From contig CAVNZM010000016.1 of the NCBI GenBank assembly GCA_963693365.1, positions 1-64,000 of the forward strand: a stretch of 64,000 nucleotides of DNA, read 5' to 3'. The DNA is from Amoebidium appalachense (lineage: Eukaryota; Ichthyosporea). Shown one piece after another: positions 1-11,520 of the stretch. The notes below the pieces were generated by a model, which was given only the letters and a program-made list of their open reading frames with translations, was not told where the DNA came from and did no database searches. A program made the position numbers and the translations under genes. The first letter of the stretch is position 1; every line of letters starts with the position of its first letter.

Positions 1-120
1 AGTGCTGGGCTTTCTTCGCCATGCCCCTCATTCTCGCCTTCCCTGTCCTGCCACCCACACACACAAGTACAGACTTCATGCTTACACACACACCCCTAAA
101 CTTGGTGAAAGTTTATGTCA

Positions 121-152
121 CAACACTCGCGCGTGCGCGTGCACACACAAAT

Positions 153-189
<37 letters not shown>

Positions 190-256
190 CACACGCGCGG
201 GTGCGCACGCACACACACACGCACGCACGCAAGCACGCACACACGCACGCACGCAT

Positions 257-325
<69 letters not shown>
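121..325. repeat. (CA)n microsatellite
   Basis: Alternating CA repeats with CG interruptions fill this stretch. Open frames across it translate to HTHT or VCVC and are not genes. The rest of 1-875 is unremarkable and no gene is visible. Confidence 0.95.
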
Positions 326-328
<3 letters not shown>

Positions 329-875
329 CCGGCCCGCACATGCGCGCGCACACACAGAAACAAAAATACATACACCTGTTGCCACGCATCCACCCTCCCC
401 TTTTTTGCACACTCAAACCCTCCCTCGTCGGATAGTTTACATACATAAACCACGGGTGTGATAGAAGTTTCTTTAAAACAGGAACACAGTTTTCTTAGAA
501 CATGTCACCTTTTTCTTTAACGACTGCATCATTTTGTTGCCTTGGTTAACATCAGCGTGTTCCGTTTTGCTTTTAGCCCTTTATAAGAATTTTCCTTTTA
601 TTCTATGCATATAACGAGGCAGTATACGTTGTTAAGGCAAACAATCTTAACTAGCCATATTTACATTTCTATCTTACTTTTTACATTTTACACATCTATC
701 ATTATCATAGGCTTAATCGTGCTGCTAGACTAGAGCCCTGGCCTGAGAGGAATGACTGCATACTGGTGATTGTTTTGGCTTTCCTTCCAAGGCAAAATTG
801 CACATAGTCTCTCAAAAGCTAATGGATTCACCACTTTCTGTGCCCAACTCTCTGCATGATAGATTGCGTCTGTCA

Positions 876-1204
876 CTATATGGGGCATGCTGCCTGTGCA
901 AGCTCTAGACCGTTTGGTTTGTCCCGGAAGTAAGCTGCACGAATGTACTGAATGATTTGTTGTTTTGGGTCAGGATAAGGACTGCTCTCAACGCTAATGG
1001 TCTTGCCCCTGCGCTTCTTCTGTGCTGGAGCTGCGGCTGCTGGCCCGTAAGTACCCGTTATTGTTTTTCTGCGCAAAATGCCTGTAGCATCCTCTGTGTC
1101 TTTTGGCAGTAGCTCTTGAAGCGCGGGAGGAAGTTGGGCGAGTAGCTCTGGGTCACGATAGAAACCTTGGTATAGGGCTCGCATGACGATCTGCCACTCA
1201 ATAC
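876..1204 (-). CDS. terminal exon of an unrecognised host gene
   Basis: The minus strand shows a good 3' splice site: a CTAAC branch-like motif, then CTCAATGCCTGCAG, then the exon beginning GTATTGAGTGG. The exon is open for about 109 codons and ends in TAG. The peptide starts IEWQIVMRALYQGFYRDPEL, has a leucine-rich stretch (LLAQLPPALQELLP), an alanine run and a basic KKRRGK nuclear-localisation-like cluster, and ends AQAACPI. I do not recognise the family. Upstream on the minus strand lies CA repeat and C-rich DNA that looks like intron, so the earlier exons must lie to the right and were not found. The natural composition of the peptide contrasts with the proline-only translation of the upstream region, which argues that the exon starts at the CAG. 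Confidence 0.55.
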
Positions 1205-1268
1205 CTGCAGGCATTGAGTTAGTGTGTGTGTGTGTGTGTTTGTGTCTTATTTGTACATGTCTAAGGGA

Positions 1269-1481
1269 TGGGGGGGGGGGGGGGGGGGGATGGGGAAATA
1301 AGGTTTCGTGTGTTATGTGCCTCGAGAGGGTGGTGGGAAAAAGGGACGAGGGGGAGAGACCAGTGTGAGGTAGGGAGCGAGAAAGATGAGAGGGGGTGAA
1401 AGGTGGGGGGGGGGGGGGAGGGGGGGGGGGGTGGGGGATGAGTAAGATAAGAAGAGTGGGAAATGCGTAAAAGGAGGCCCT

Positions 1482-1516
<35 letters not shown>

Positions 1517-1895
1517 GGGGCATGCCTCTTCTCGTGTCATGTGTGCGTGTGTGTTGGGGGGGGGGGGGGGGGGGGGGGGGGTTGAGGGACAAAGCATGGG
1601 TGGAGAGTGCGGGAGGCCAAGGGAGGGGGGAGGTGGGTATGAAGGATGGGGGGAGAAGGATTCATGTCATATGTGCTTAGAGAGACTTGGGAAGAGGAAG
1701 GGGGGGGGGGGGGGGGGGGAGGAGGGGGAGGGAGGGAAGGAGGAAGATGGAGAGAGGGGGGGTGGGGGGGGGGGGGGGGGGCAGGGGGGGGTAGTAAGGA
1801 GTATGGGAAAGGTATAAAAGGGCGCCGGGGATGGGGAGGAAAAGGGGGGGGGGGGGGGGGGGAGGGGGATGTTTGAGGGGGGGGGGGGGGGGGGA
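1269..1895. repeat. G-rich homopolymer cluster
   Basis: At least seven runs of 15 or more G are separated by short diverged copies of a G/A-rich sequence with CATGT or CATATG segments. On the minus strand this lies upstream of the exon at 876-1204 and is probably intron. Long frames here are low-complexity GGG or PPP artefacts. Confidence 0.85.
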
Positions 1896-3549
1896 TAGAA
1901 TTCAGGCATTTTCGTTGTGGCTCAGTCAGGTTTTACAGATAAGGATGTTCGCGAGCGCCAGCGGATGCGCAACCATGAAGATGACAACCACGGCAACGTT
2001 CGGGGGTGGGCTCAGCTCTCCCGTGGCTTAACGAGGGTGTTGCTTCGGACTGTGGTTCTTGTTAGCAACGAAAAGGCAGATTAGTCAGTAGTGCTATTTC
2101 GTTATTTTTTGCTAGGTATACGTAGCTTACATTTGTGCTGGAATACGCTGGACACTGTAGTTCGCATAATCTTGTGTAGCCATGCCTTATGCTTAAGCCC
2201 GAGCTTCACTTATGTGTGCTATTAACACTGCATAAATGTGATATCCTTTAGCTACAAAGCTTTTAACTCATTGTTAACGTTCTCTAGATCCATTGAAGCA
2301 TAGCATGCATATGTAACGTACTGCAGGCTGTAAGCCAGCGCCACAACAACCTGTGTGCGGTGTCAACGATATGGCTAATAAAAACGACGAGAAAAAATCT
2401 GTTTGTGGTGCCAATTTATTGCCTGGTTCCCCCGTTATTTTTTTATTTTTTTTTTTTTTCCCGGGGGGGGGGGGGGGGGGGGGGGGGGGGATGCCATCAT
2501 TGCCATGGGACCCGATCGGGCCAGACCGTCCAGACGTCCTAGACACGTGAGCCTAATCTCGCGCACGTTCGGGGTGACGTGATCGCAATCTTGACTTTGC
2601 ATTCCAGACTTACAGTACGAGCGGCTAAGGTATGAGTCACAGGAATGTGCTAATGACTCTTTGTGCATTTCTTTGGGCGCGCGCATGAGCCTCCGCACAC
2701 AAAATCTCAAGAACGACATCGGCCATCGGCCGGCCCGACTTTATAGGCACCGAATAGTCCCTATCGTAGGCACAAATCGGGCACGATTCTCTGATTGCGG
2801 ATTTTGCAGTGAGACATGTGCAAGCACCACGGCCGTCAGAATACTAGCTAACAAATCATGCAAAATAACACGGCGTCGCCTGGCCAGACCAAAAGTTTTT
2901 ACGTGTACACATGTACACATGTTAACCGGGGGGGGGGGGGGGGGGGGGGGGGGTAGTTGAAAAATTATATATTTATTTGGGGCAAGGACAGGGAAAGCAG
3001 AGAGTCTGACACAGTGGTGCAGTGTAAAAGCACCACGAATAGCACTTATGGCGGACGCTACATCGTGAACAACCAAGGAGCCGTAGCAGACTTGAACTTG
3101 CTTCGACTGAGCTGTATTCTGAGTGTACGTCCGACTTATCCAGTAAGCCGCGCACAGATGGGCAATATGGAATCGTGATATACAGCCAATCAGATATGAA
3201 TATGAACACGCCATAGTCAGTTTTGCGGTCATGATGTACATCATGTACAACCTAGCAAAACAACTGACAAATGGATAACAATAAAGTGGAAATGTTTCTA
3301 TAGTTATTCACATAAACATACAACCATTGAATCTACTTGATCACAATATTATTACCATGGTCTGATATGTGCACAGCTCTTGGAGTGCAGGTGTAGTACG
3401 TCAGGAACACGTACACTAGACCTATCAGAATGGAGAGAGCAAGAACGTGTATCCAAAGGGCCAATGATTGGATACAGAGGAAGCAGCAGCGTTTCACTGA
3501 GAGAGGGAGAGAGAGGAACAGATAATATATGATTTCTACAGAGTATATA
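1896..3549. other. no gene seen
   Basis: Mixed-composition DNA with G tracts at about 2462-2490 and 2928-2953. The open frames are short, overlap on both strands and show no recognisable domain. I see no splice-bounded exon I would defend. Confidence 0.5.
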
Positions 3550-4246
3550 CTATATTCGAATTCTTGCAACTCTAGAAAATACACACACGAACGTGTATTT
3601 TAACAGTAGTACTGCCCCCCACCCGTGTGAGGTGGCAGCATCTGTGATGAGAGTGGCCGTGATAGGCTGATCAGGCCAGATTTCCGTGCGGGGAAGCCGA
3701 CCTATTATACCCATGGTTTTACCAATATGGTCACGGTGTAGCTGCCGACCCATTAACCGCGCAAAGCTACGCCAGTTCACGCCGCGTAGAGCACCATACA
3801 CCGGCCGGACAACCGTGAGTACATGAGGCACCGCCGCACGCAAACTAACAACCCACCCTAGTCATCTAGCCACCTGCTTCTTTTCCACCCACCGCCGTCC
3901 TTTGCCCGCCTTAGCCATCAAAGAACGTGTTTCCCCCGTTAATTTTTCCGAAGACGCCACTGTGGGCGACAAATACCCTTCCTCCAAATTTATGTGGATG
4001 CCCAAATGGTCGAGGGCACTCACTGGGTCCCAATGACCCTTATCCGGATGCTTTTTAAGGCCGGTGACTTTCAATTCCTGCTCCACCACCCCGCGTGTGT
4101 CGAGTGCCCGTGCCGCCTGTTCGAAGATGGCCCAGTCATCGAGGAAAACCAACGGACAGATGCCGCGTGCACGTAACCGACGCGCGAACTCGCGCATAAG
4201 GCGCATGAAAAAGTAGGGACTGAGGGAGTAACCCAAGGGCAGCACC
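3550..4246 (-). pseudogene. DIRS-like reverse transcriptase/RNase H fragment with one nonsense codon
   Basis: Read on the minus strand, the frame starts at the right edge with VLPLGYSLSPYFF, followed by the RT catalytic block VFLDDW, then LGIHINLEEGYLSP, as in DIRS-group elements. It continues in the same frame through a single TGA near 3850, where tryptophan would be expected before LGWVVSLRAAVPH. It then runs into an RNase H-like block, LITDAATSHGWGAVL. The 5' part is cut off by the Gypsy LTR at 4247. The sequence differs from the Ngaro RT at 40-42 kb, which has YVDDW, so it is a different family. Loss of the 5' part and the internal stop make it a dead fragment. Confidence 0.75.
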
Positions 4247-4898
4247 TGTAACACGTATCCTAACTTATGTGTATTAAGAGATGCGGCACTCTTCTAAGTA
4301 AACACACACTGAGAGGAACGAACGTGTACGAGAAAACTGCAAAGTTCATTACTAGGCCTGACTCCGATGGGCAACCTGTGATCCCAATGGAACCAAGCTA
4401 AGTCACGACTGCGGCCATCAAGGCCGTGCCCCCAAAGATCATCATCACCAGGCCCCCCCACGATGCCACTGGCACATTCCTTACATTCCGATCTAGCGAA
4501 CTTTATCGTGCGCCTGCACGAGCTAAGTCTATCGGCTCACACTAATATACATATCCTTGTCTCTCCCCTCTCCCTTCCCCTCGGGGCACCGCAGAGTCTA
4601 AGTCTACATTTCAAACTACCTCCCCCCTCCCCCCTCTATTCTTTCCTGTACATCAATATATACATACATTTGGCAGATAGCACTATCCGAACTTGCCAAT
4701 ATTTACAAGGGCATCTGCCCGAACTTATTGCATTCCAAAGTCCTCCTAAGATCTATCCTATACACTATTCTAATTCTATTGGTCGGCTGCTCCAGGCTGA
4801 CGTGGTCCTGCCCTGCGCCTGCCGAGACAAGACGTCCGCCGCTGTACAGCTGATCTTGAGGCCCCGGACTTGATATTGATGACCTGTGGACCCGGGCC

Positions 4899-4953
<55 letters not shown>

Positions 4954-5018
4954 ATCTTGATCTTTGACTTAGGATGATCTGCTGAGGCGGATTAGTATAT
5001 GTCAACCCCTCCCCCCCC
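4247..5018 (-). mobile_element. diverged Gypsy LTR (third copy)
   Basis: This matches the LTRs at 9008-9720 and 29859-30572 from the CGTATCC end to the GATTAGTATATGTCA end, with many substitutions and indels and a much longer C tract (about 4901-4950). The neighbouring 5019-5055 resembles the polypurine tract and AAAAGCTGAG sequence next to the intact 3' LTR at 9721. It is therefore the 3' LTR plus a few internal bases of a minus-strand element whose body is missing. It abuts the DIRS-like pseudogene on the left. Confidence 0.8.
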
Positions 5019-5055
5019 CCCCCCCCCCCCCCCCCCCCGCGAAAAAGCTGAGTTC

Positions 5056-5839
5056 TGTTGGACAGCAGTGTGTTCATAGAAGCTAGTTCTAGTGCACGTT
5101 GTTCCTTCTGTAAGTCAGAAATGATTGCATCTTGTGAGGCCAACCTCTGCTCCAGTAGTTGGACTAGTTGCTGCAACTGTAAGTTGTCAGACATAGTGTC
5201 GTGTATGATGGGTAACAAGTCTATGTGTTTTGTGCACTGAAAACGACAGTAGAAAAGTGTAAATCAAACGTTCTGCTTCCCATGTTTGTGACATGGGAGG
5301 CACTGCTTTATATAGTCGTTGGCCACCTCATGGTGGCCTCGTGTGCACCCTGGTGGTGGGCCATGTACAGCATGGCCGAAAAGAGAGCACAATGAAAACA
5401 AGTCGTTAAAGATATAAAAGTTAACTGTGCACGTTGAGTGGCTAGTTAACTTGCACTAAAGCACACAAATAAACGTGTTTAACACTTGGCAATTGCAGTT
5501 AAACGTAAATCTTACTTCACACAACTAAAAATATTCTGAGAATTCGAATATCCGGGAATAAAGCACACTACCACTCTAAGAATAGAATCCTGTGTCAAAT
5601 ATAGACATGACATCATCTGAACCGGGAATATCAATTAAAGAGCACAATTAGCACGTTGCTAGTGAAGCTCGTCATTGGTACAGTTTTGGCTCAAACATAT
5701 AACTACCATATATGAATATGACCGTAAACAAAAGCTCTATGCACTCGAGTGAGTGTTGAAACAATTATTCAATTGCTCAGAACCTTTCTCTAACAGACAT
5801 TGCTAGCCGGGAGTACCAGTGTTCTCCAACAGTGCAACA
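5056..5839 (-). mobile_element. diverged Copia LTR, 3' LTR of a truncated copy
   Basis: This aligns along its length with the 765-bp Copia LTRs at 49277-50041 and 54391-55155, from TGTTGGAC to CTCCAACA. It includes the gag-start segment and the CCCATGT...ACATGGG hairpin. It carries small changes, such as an extra few bases near TGTTGGACAGCAG and a short duplication at its right end. The polypurine tract and RNase H coding sequence that follow identify it as a 3' LTR on the minus strand. Confidence 0.85.
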
Positions 5840-6077
5840 CCCCTACTCAATTGGATAATTGTGGTATGAATTAATGCAACTGAGCTCGAGTGCTTGACAG
5901 GGCCTTGGTGAACATGTCGGCCTTTTTGTCAGCAGAAGCCACCGGGACCACAGTGATGTTGCCCAGCAGGTGACGTTCCTTGACGGAGCAGTAGCGGACG
6001 TCGATGTGCTTGGTCTTGGGCTTAACCCCCAGGGTGTCCAGCAGGACCCGGGCAGACTCATTGTCCCCATGGATGGG
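5840..6077 (-). pseudogene. Copia RNase H C-terminal fragment
   Basis: The minus-strand frame reads IHGDNESARVLLDTLGVKPK, then KHIDVRYCSVKE and ADMFTKAL. This is nearly identical to the end of the intact Copia Pol at 50227 onward. The polypurine tract (minus GAGTAGGGG) at about 5840-5850 precedes the LTR as expected. The remainder of this Copia copy is gone. The fragment stops at 6077, next to the CTTGT that flanks the solo LTR. Confidence 0.85.
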
Positions 6078-6082
6078 CTTGT

Positions 6083-6313
6083 TGTTGGAGTACACTGGTA
6101 CTCCCGGCTAGCAATGTCTGTTAGAGAAAGTTTCTGAGCAATTGAATAATTGTTTCAACACTCACTCGAGTGCATAGAGCTTTTGTTTACGGTCATATTC
6201 ATATATGGTAGTTATATGTTTGAGCCAAAACTGTACCAATGACGAGCTTCACTAGCAACGTGCTAATTGTGCTCATTAATTAATATTCCCGGTTCAGATG
6301 ATGTCATGTCTAT
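6083..6313 (+). mobile_element. Copia solo LTR, left part
   Basis: This begins TGTTGGAGTACACTGG after the flank CTTGT (6078-6082) and follows the 765-bp Copia LTR until it is cut by the inverted repeat of the large element at 6314. Its right part resumes at 31933. Left 231 bp plus right 536 bp minus the 2-bp AT duplication equals 765 bp, exactly the length of the intact Copia LTRs. Confidence 0.93.
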
Positions 6314-6330
6314 GGACCACTTTGGATCTA
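6314..6330 (+). repeat. terminal inverted repeat, left
   Basis: GGACCACTTTGGATCTA is an exact inverted match to 31916-31932. Confidence 0.95.
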
Positions 6331-6598
6331 TTTAATAGGCCGATTTGTGGAATGTGGCTCATGACCCATAGGGCCTAGCCCGCCCCATGGGTTTTGGCGG
6401 GAAACTTTCCCCGCCAACGCGTAACACGTGCAGCAGCGTACCACTTTTCCACCAACCCTTAGAAGGGAAAAAAGAGGGTTTTCGCATAAAAAGTTTATTA
6501 CATACAACAATTGTTTGTTAGCTCACGCACATTTTTGCTTAGGTGCAGGATGTGCTGCCGGCTAACGGCCCTACGTGGGCCTGCACAGTAGCGAAAAA

Positions 6599-7132
6599 AT
6601 GGTCCAGAAGTGTAACCACGCTCTCTGTTCCAAAAAACAGAAAAACGGTGTTCCTAAGTTTGTACAAATAAAGGGTCCTGAGTATGCAACTGAGGTTTTT
6701 CTTAGGGTGGGACGCACTGAAGAATGGGTCGAATTAAAGAAAAACAGTAAAAACATGCGGCTTTGCCGCGACCACTTTGATGATGACCAGTTTGAGAATG
6801 GTGACCGTGAAAACAAACCTCTAAAACCCAAGGCCCTTCCGCGAGCGTGGTCGGATGATGTAAGCAACGGACGCCTAGCGGTGCCTGAGGGTGTCGAAAT
6901 ACCCGGGTATAACAAGGAGGAGGCTGAGCGTAAAAGGAAACTAGACACAGAGCGCAGAGAGAGAGCTGCAAAACGAGCGAGAGATGAGATGGTGGAGGTG
7001 AGGAGGAGGCAAAAAAATAAAGAGCACGTATTGGCATGGGTTCGAGGTTCATTAAATGCAGTTGCTTCCCCCCCCCCCCCCTACTCTTCGGTCACCCCTG
7101 CCACTCAATCTTTCTTTTTCCTCTTTGCATGA
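6599..7132 (+). CDS. THAP-domain protein of the inverted-repeat element
   Basis: The ATG at 6599 gives a protein starting MVQKCNHALCSKKQKNG. It shows the C2CH THAP layout: Cys5 and Cys10, a conserved proline and the tryptophan in EEWVELKK, then C-x2-H in RLCRDHFDDDQF, and a LKPKALPRAW segment where the AVPTIF box of THAP domains lies. THAP domains bind DNA and are the DNA-recognition part of several transposases. A strongly basic coiled-coil stretch follows (EEAERKRKLDTERRERAAKR). The last ~25 residues run into a C tract and hydrophobic low-complexity sequence, so the true C-terminus probably lies beyond an intron (a possible weak donor is near 7062, just before the C tract). No catalytic domain is visible. 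The gene starts 270 bp inside the left inverted repeat. Confidence 0.85.
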   Translation: MVQKCNHALCSKKQKNGVPKFVQIKGPEYATEVFLRVGRTEEWVELKKNSKNMRLCRDHFDDDQFENGDRENKPLKPKALPRAWSDDVSNGRLAVPEGVEIPGYNKEEAERKRKLDTERRERAAKRARDEMVEVRRRQKNKEHVLAWVRGSLNAVASPPPPYSSVTPATQSFFFLFA

Positions 7133-7135
7133 TGG

Positions 7136-7242
7136 ATGGGTGTGTGGGAGGGGGGAGGGTGTGTGTGTGTGGGGGGGGGGGGGGGGGGGGGAGGAGGGAT
7201 GGAAGAGAAAGGGTCTGAGAAACAAGATTCAGTGAACAGATA

Positions 7243-7329
<87 letters not shown>

Positions 7330-7600
7330 CCCGGGGGGGGGAGAGCATGGGCTATGCCGTGCTGTTTTGGTGAAGTGGGGATGGGGGGGGGGGGGGAGAG
7401 AGGGGGATCAATATTTCGGAGGGAGGGGGGAGGGGGGGGGGAGGGGGCATCATGGGGATGGGATGGGGGCGGGGGGGGGGGGGCAGTGGGACAGATTGGG
7501 GAAGGAAGGAAGGGGATGTCTTGTAAATGGGTAAGAGAATGATTTAAGCCTGGGCTCATATAAGTATGTGTGTGTGTGTGTGTTTGTGTGGTGTGTGTGT

Positions 7601-7656
<56 letters not shown>

Positions 7657-7662
7657 GTGTGT

Positions 7663-7733
<71 letters not shown>

Positions 7734-7835
7734 TGCAGTGTGTGTGTGTGTGTGTCTGTGTCTGTGTGTCTGTGTGTGTGTGTGTGGGGGGGGGGGGGGA
7801 GGGGGGAGGGGGGAGGGGGGATGGCCCAGTGGCAT
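7136..7835. repeat. CT, GT and G-rich simple repeats
   Basis: (CT)n at about 7240-7265 passes into (GT)n to 7328. G-rich sequence follows, then (GT)n at 7566-7785 and G tracts to 7820. It lies between the THAP gene and the nuclease gene and may be THAP intron or 3' sequence. A CCCAG acceptor-like site occurs near 7830, but I cannot confirm an exon after it. 7836-8046 shows nothing further. Confidence 0.9.
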
Positions 7836-8046
7836 CGTTACGTCCTGCTGTTCAAGTTAGCATTTGGGCACTCACACAGGAATAGTCGTGACTATGTAGA
7901 AATATATTTCATACTTATTACTCACACCATATATGCGTTATGTTCACATTCATTCATTGTTTACTTTTCACTGTTACTCTACTAGTATGCGGCAAGCGCC
8001 ACTGTTTACATTCTTACAAATTATTCAGATACAGACCGAATATAAA

Positions 8047-9007
8047 TCAGTCATACTTAACGTAAATATTTACAGAATGATTTTCACGAAGTTCTTTTTG
8101 AATCTCTTTCATTCTTTTCATAGGCCCCTCCCCCAACACGGACCACGCAGGCACTTTATATGGAAGGAGGGGCTTCTTGCTCCATTTTCTTTTTACCTTC
8201 GGTGGCTCCGGCTTTTCAGCCTGTTTACGAACCATTTTTCTAAAGTTCCAATCTTGTATGTACTGTGTATGTGTTTCTACAAGCAATCGTGCGTTAGGCC
8301 GCAACCAGTAGCATGGAATCCCAGTGCAAGAGGGGTCTTCATGCGACGCGTGCAACACTATTTGTGTGATGATGGAGCACGTGCAACCTGTGTGTGTACA
8401 GCACTTGCTCTCCCCAGCAAGGCATTTGCAGTCTGTGAAAAGTATCTCCGTTATAACCCCCCCAGTTTGCTGCTCTACATTCTCAGCCGGCGTTGTGGAC
8501 CCCCCTGTTACAGCAAACGCCATATGCACAAGCCTCCACTGCTTGGTATCTCGCACCCCAACGCCGGCACTCTTTGGCACCCGCACCCTCACCATTTGCA
8601 CCACACACGGCGCTGCAGGGTTACACCCTTTCTGCACACTACACACGTGGCCCTTAGTGCTTGCACTAACATTAGACCCAAAGTGCCACCCAAACCCGTG
8701 CAAAACTCTCATGCTCCGCTCCCGCTTGATTCCCTTTAGTACACCTGAGAAATTGTTGCGTGGTTGACCGGTTACATCTCTTGCATGTACAAAGTACTCC
8801 AAAACAACGTCCTCGGGCAGTGTGGGAAGGACATACTCGGATGTCAGTACCTCAAAATCCGTGACCCATCCCCCACGAGGGAACCCGTCGGGTATTGCTG
8901 ATATTGCGATGGTTGGTTTGATGAGTTTATGGATATCAGCCACCTTCGGTGGGTACTCTAAATACTCTCCCCTTGCATATAACTCCGGTGTCCCTGCGTG
9001 TGGCAGC
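8047..9007 (-). CDS. XPG-nuclease gene, C-terminal part with SWIM-like zinc module
   Basis: This is the continuation of the nuclease gene beyond the Gypsy insertion. The minus frame crosses the duplication as HKRL then PHAGTPELYARGEYLEY and runs to a stop at 8047. Near the middle it has CKCLAGESKCCTHTGC, a C-x-C-x6-C-C-x-H arrangement like SWIM zinc fingers. This is followed by SCTGIPCYW, resembling the CTS-x2-C-x-W motif that follows SWIM fingers in YqaJ-type proteins of animals. No YqaJ nuclease core follows. The segment ends in a basic tail (KVKRKWSKKPLLPYK). The whole protein would be about 660 residues. The SWIM part probably binds DNA or protein while the N-terminal half cuts, which is inference from family resemblance. 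Confidence 0.75.
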
Positions 9008-9720
9008 TGTCGTATCCTATTATGTATGTACTAGAGACGCGGCACTCTACTAAGTGTACACACACGAAAAGGAACGAACGTGTACAGAAAAACGGTAAAG
9101 TTTATTCAGACCAGGCTCCGACGGGCAAACTTAGATCCGAACGGAATGAGTCTAAGTTACGACTGAGGCCATCAAGGCCGTGCCCTACAAGATCATCATC
9201 ACCTGGCCCCCTACGATGCCACATTCCGTACATTCCGATCTAACTTTATCGTGCGCCTGCACGAGCTAAGTCGATCGGCTCACACTAATATATTTATCTA
9301 AGTCTCACCCCTCTCCCTTCCCCTAGTGGCACCGCAGAGTCTAATTCTACATTTCATACTATCTCCCTCCCCCCTCCCTCCCCCCTTTCCTCTGTCATCG
9401 AAATATATAAATACGTTTGGCAGCATACACTATCAAAACTTGCCAATATTTACAAAAGGGCCTCTGCCCGAACAATCACATTCCTAAGTCCTCCTACGAT
9501 CTATCCTACACACTAATTAGAATTCTATTGGTCGGCTGTCCCAGCTGACGTGGTCCTGCCCTGCGCCGGCAGAGGCAAGATGATGCACACAGCTGCACAG
9601 CTATCTTGAGGCCCCGGATTTGATCTTGATGATCTGTGGACCCGGGCCACCCCCCCCCCCCCCCCCCCGATCTCGATCGTAGACTTAGGCTAATCTGCTG
9701 AGACGGATTAGTATATGTCA
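9008..9720 (-). repeat. Gypsy 3' LTR
   Basis: 713 bp, TGACATATAC to GATACGACA on the minus strand, with TG/CA ends and a C tract near 9651-9668 (plus strand). Nearly identical to 29859-30572. Confidence 0.95.
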
Positions 9721-9745
9721 ACTCCCCCCCCGGCCCCCGGAAAAG
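9721..9745 (-). other. Gypsy polypurine tract
   Basis: On the minus strand a purine/G-rich stretch, CCGGGGGCCGGGGGGGAGT, sits directly before the 3' LTR, where plus-strand DNA synthesis would be primed. Confidence 0.7.
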
Positions 9746-10167
9746 CTGAGTCCCACCTCAGTCACATTACATCCATCAGCAAACTTCATCCGGCATCCGA
9801 AACCCATTAAAAACCCATTAAAGATATCATAAACCCATAAACCCATCTTTTTGCCACTCTTTATCCCCCTCTTGTCTTTTAGATAACATAACAGCATCGT
9901 TTTGCTATCACGGGTTTTCTGGATATCATTTTGGTATCTGTTGCTAGATATCAAAATGATCTCATAATGGGCTCATACGGAGCACCCTGAACCCATCGTT
10001 GTTCTATCCTGTGTTCCATGTATTCAACAACCTCGTTATATCCGTATGATACCATTATGATAGTCTATTTGATATCATAAAATCTTTTTAGTCTGATGTT
10101 CAGAAGCGTTTTAGACATAATAAAGATATCTCTAATAGCGGATTAGGAGCCCTTCCCCATATCCTTA

Positions 10168-10269
10168 TGGTATACTAAACACGCGTAACTACGACCTGTT
10201 TATTAGATGTATTGATTGGCTTGAGAAACACATCACTACAAAATTATAGCGCACGCGCACACACACACA

Positions 10270-10320
<51 letters not shown>

Positions 10321-10360
10321 CCAGCTGATACCGAGTGTCCCGAGGGGAGCCCCTTTAAAA

Positions 10361-10416
<56 letters not shown>

Positions 10417-10616
10417 GGGGAACCCCAACTAATTGATTTCTCCTTGTAGTCTTTATGGTGTCTCGTAGAGAAAGTAAACCCTGATATATAGTCACCACCC
10501 GACATCTATGTACGTGATCATGATATACCGCTGAGGGGATATTCCGAGCAAACCCCCCCCCCCCATACCTGAGACTGGTTCTCTTTGCCTCGAGTAAACA
10601 GCGTAAACCCCTATCA
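10168..10616 (+). mobile_element. 5'-truncated LINE copy
   Basis: This matches the last part of ORF2 and the whole 3' tail of the LINE at 11391-15068, from TATACTAAACACGCG to GCGTAAACCCC. The internal A tract is about 46 nt. CATATCCTTA occurs at 10158-10167 and again at 10617-10626, as a target duplication should. Because TATCCTTA is common in this AT-rich DNA, that match is weaker evidence than for the other copies. Confidence 0.9.
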
Positions 10617-11235
10617 CATATCCTTACGATATATATGATAATCGATCATAAGATACATATATATCTATATGATATCATTTCGAGGTCATTATAGGAGGTT
10701 TCGTATATGGTAATACATCTATAAGATACTATTACAGATGTCCTTTTCATATACAACGGATAGGTATAGGATGCCGAAAACATTATCTAAAGATCATACG
10801 TTAAATGTCATAACGATATAAGCCTCATAACATAAAGATAACTAGGATGGGTCAAAAGAAATTTCGTAATAATATCGTTTTGATAGTTTTAGGAGCCTTT
10901 AAAGATATGAGAAGTTCTGGCTGTATGTCCTCTACACGACATCTTTCTAGTATCTGTTACATATCGTTAAAACATATAGTAGTTTATCAGCTAACCATTC
11001 CTTATGATATTAGTAGCATATCGTTAACATAACTCTGTCACATCTTTTTGACATACAGCACATATATCAAAACGATAAATTTAAGGTATAATTAAGATTT
11101 ATTAAGAATGATTTTCGCAATATAGTTATATTATCCTTTTCATATCATTATGTTATGTCTTGATATATATGATTGAGCCATTTTCAAAGTTGATATCATC
11201 CAGACGTCGTTTCCGATCACTGTTTGATGTCGTTT

Positions 11236-11267
<32 letters not shown>

Positions 11268-11379
11268 CCGGCCCCCCCCCCCGCCCCTCACCCCTTTCGA
11301 ACCTGCCTGTCACGTGGTCATATGTCGTCGAGCCGCTGATTACAGATCCATTTTCTGCAGACACGTCCCACTGGAACGT
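10617..11379. other. AT-rich GATATC-type sequence and C tract
   Basis: Non-coding body of the inverted-repeat element with many ATATC and GATAT words. A long C tract spans about 11237-11282. Confidence 0.6.
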
Positions 11380-11390
11380 GTCAACTATAA

Positions 11391-11520
11391 CAAACGCCGA
11401 TGCGAGATGGAAATCGAGCTCTTCTGCGAACTGTTCGCGCTGGCGGAAGGTCGTGCATACGACCCCGTAAGCGACAAGTGGGAACCAACCCCACAGGTGT
11501 CGGACCAAACCGATGCCTAA
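11391..11520 (+). CDS. LINE ORF1, 3' fragment
   Basis: The frame reads RRCEMEIELFCELFALAEGR and ends QVSDQTDA. It is identical in kind to the end of ORF1 in the copy at 63121-64000, and the match starts at CAAACGCCGATG, marking 5' truncation. The stop overlaps the ORF2 start in ATGCCTAA, an 8-bp overlap that suggests coupled translation of ORF2. Confidence 0.85.

Noticed and set aside
2-461. Overlapping long frames of HTHT, VCVC, PPPP or GGGG here and at 1.2-1.9, 7.1-7.9, 16.9-17.2, 19.5-20.1, 36.0-36.2 and 61.7-63.0 kb
   Set aside because: They are translations of microsatellites and homopolymers, open in several frames on both strands.
8047-8739. Plus-strand ORF at 7933-8739
   Set aside because: Shadow of the minus-strand nuclease C-terminal part, which has recognisable Cys/His motifs and continues across the Gypsy insertion.
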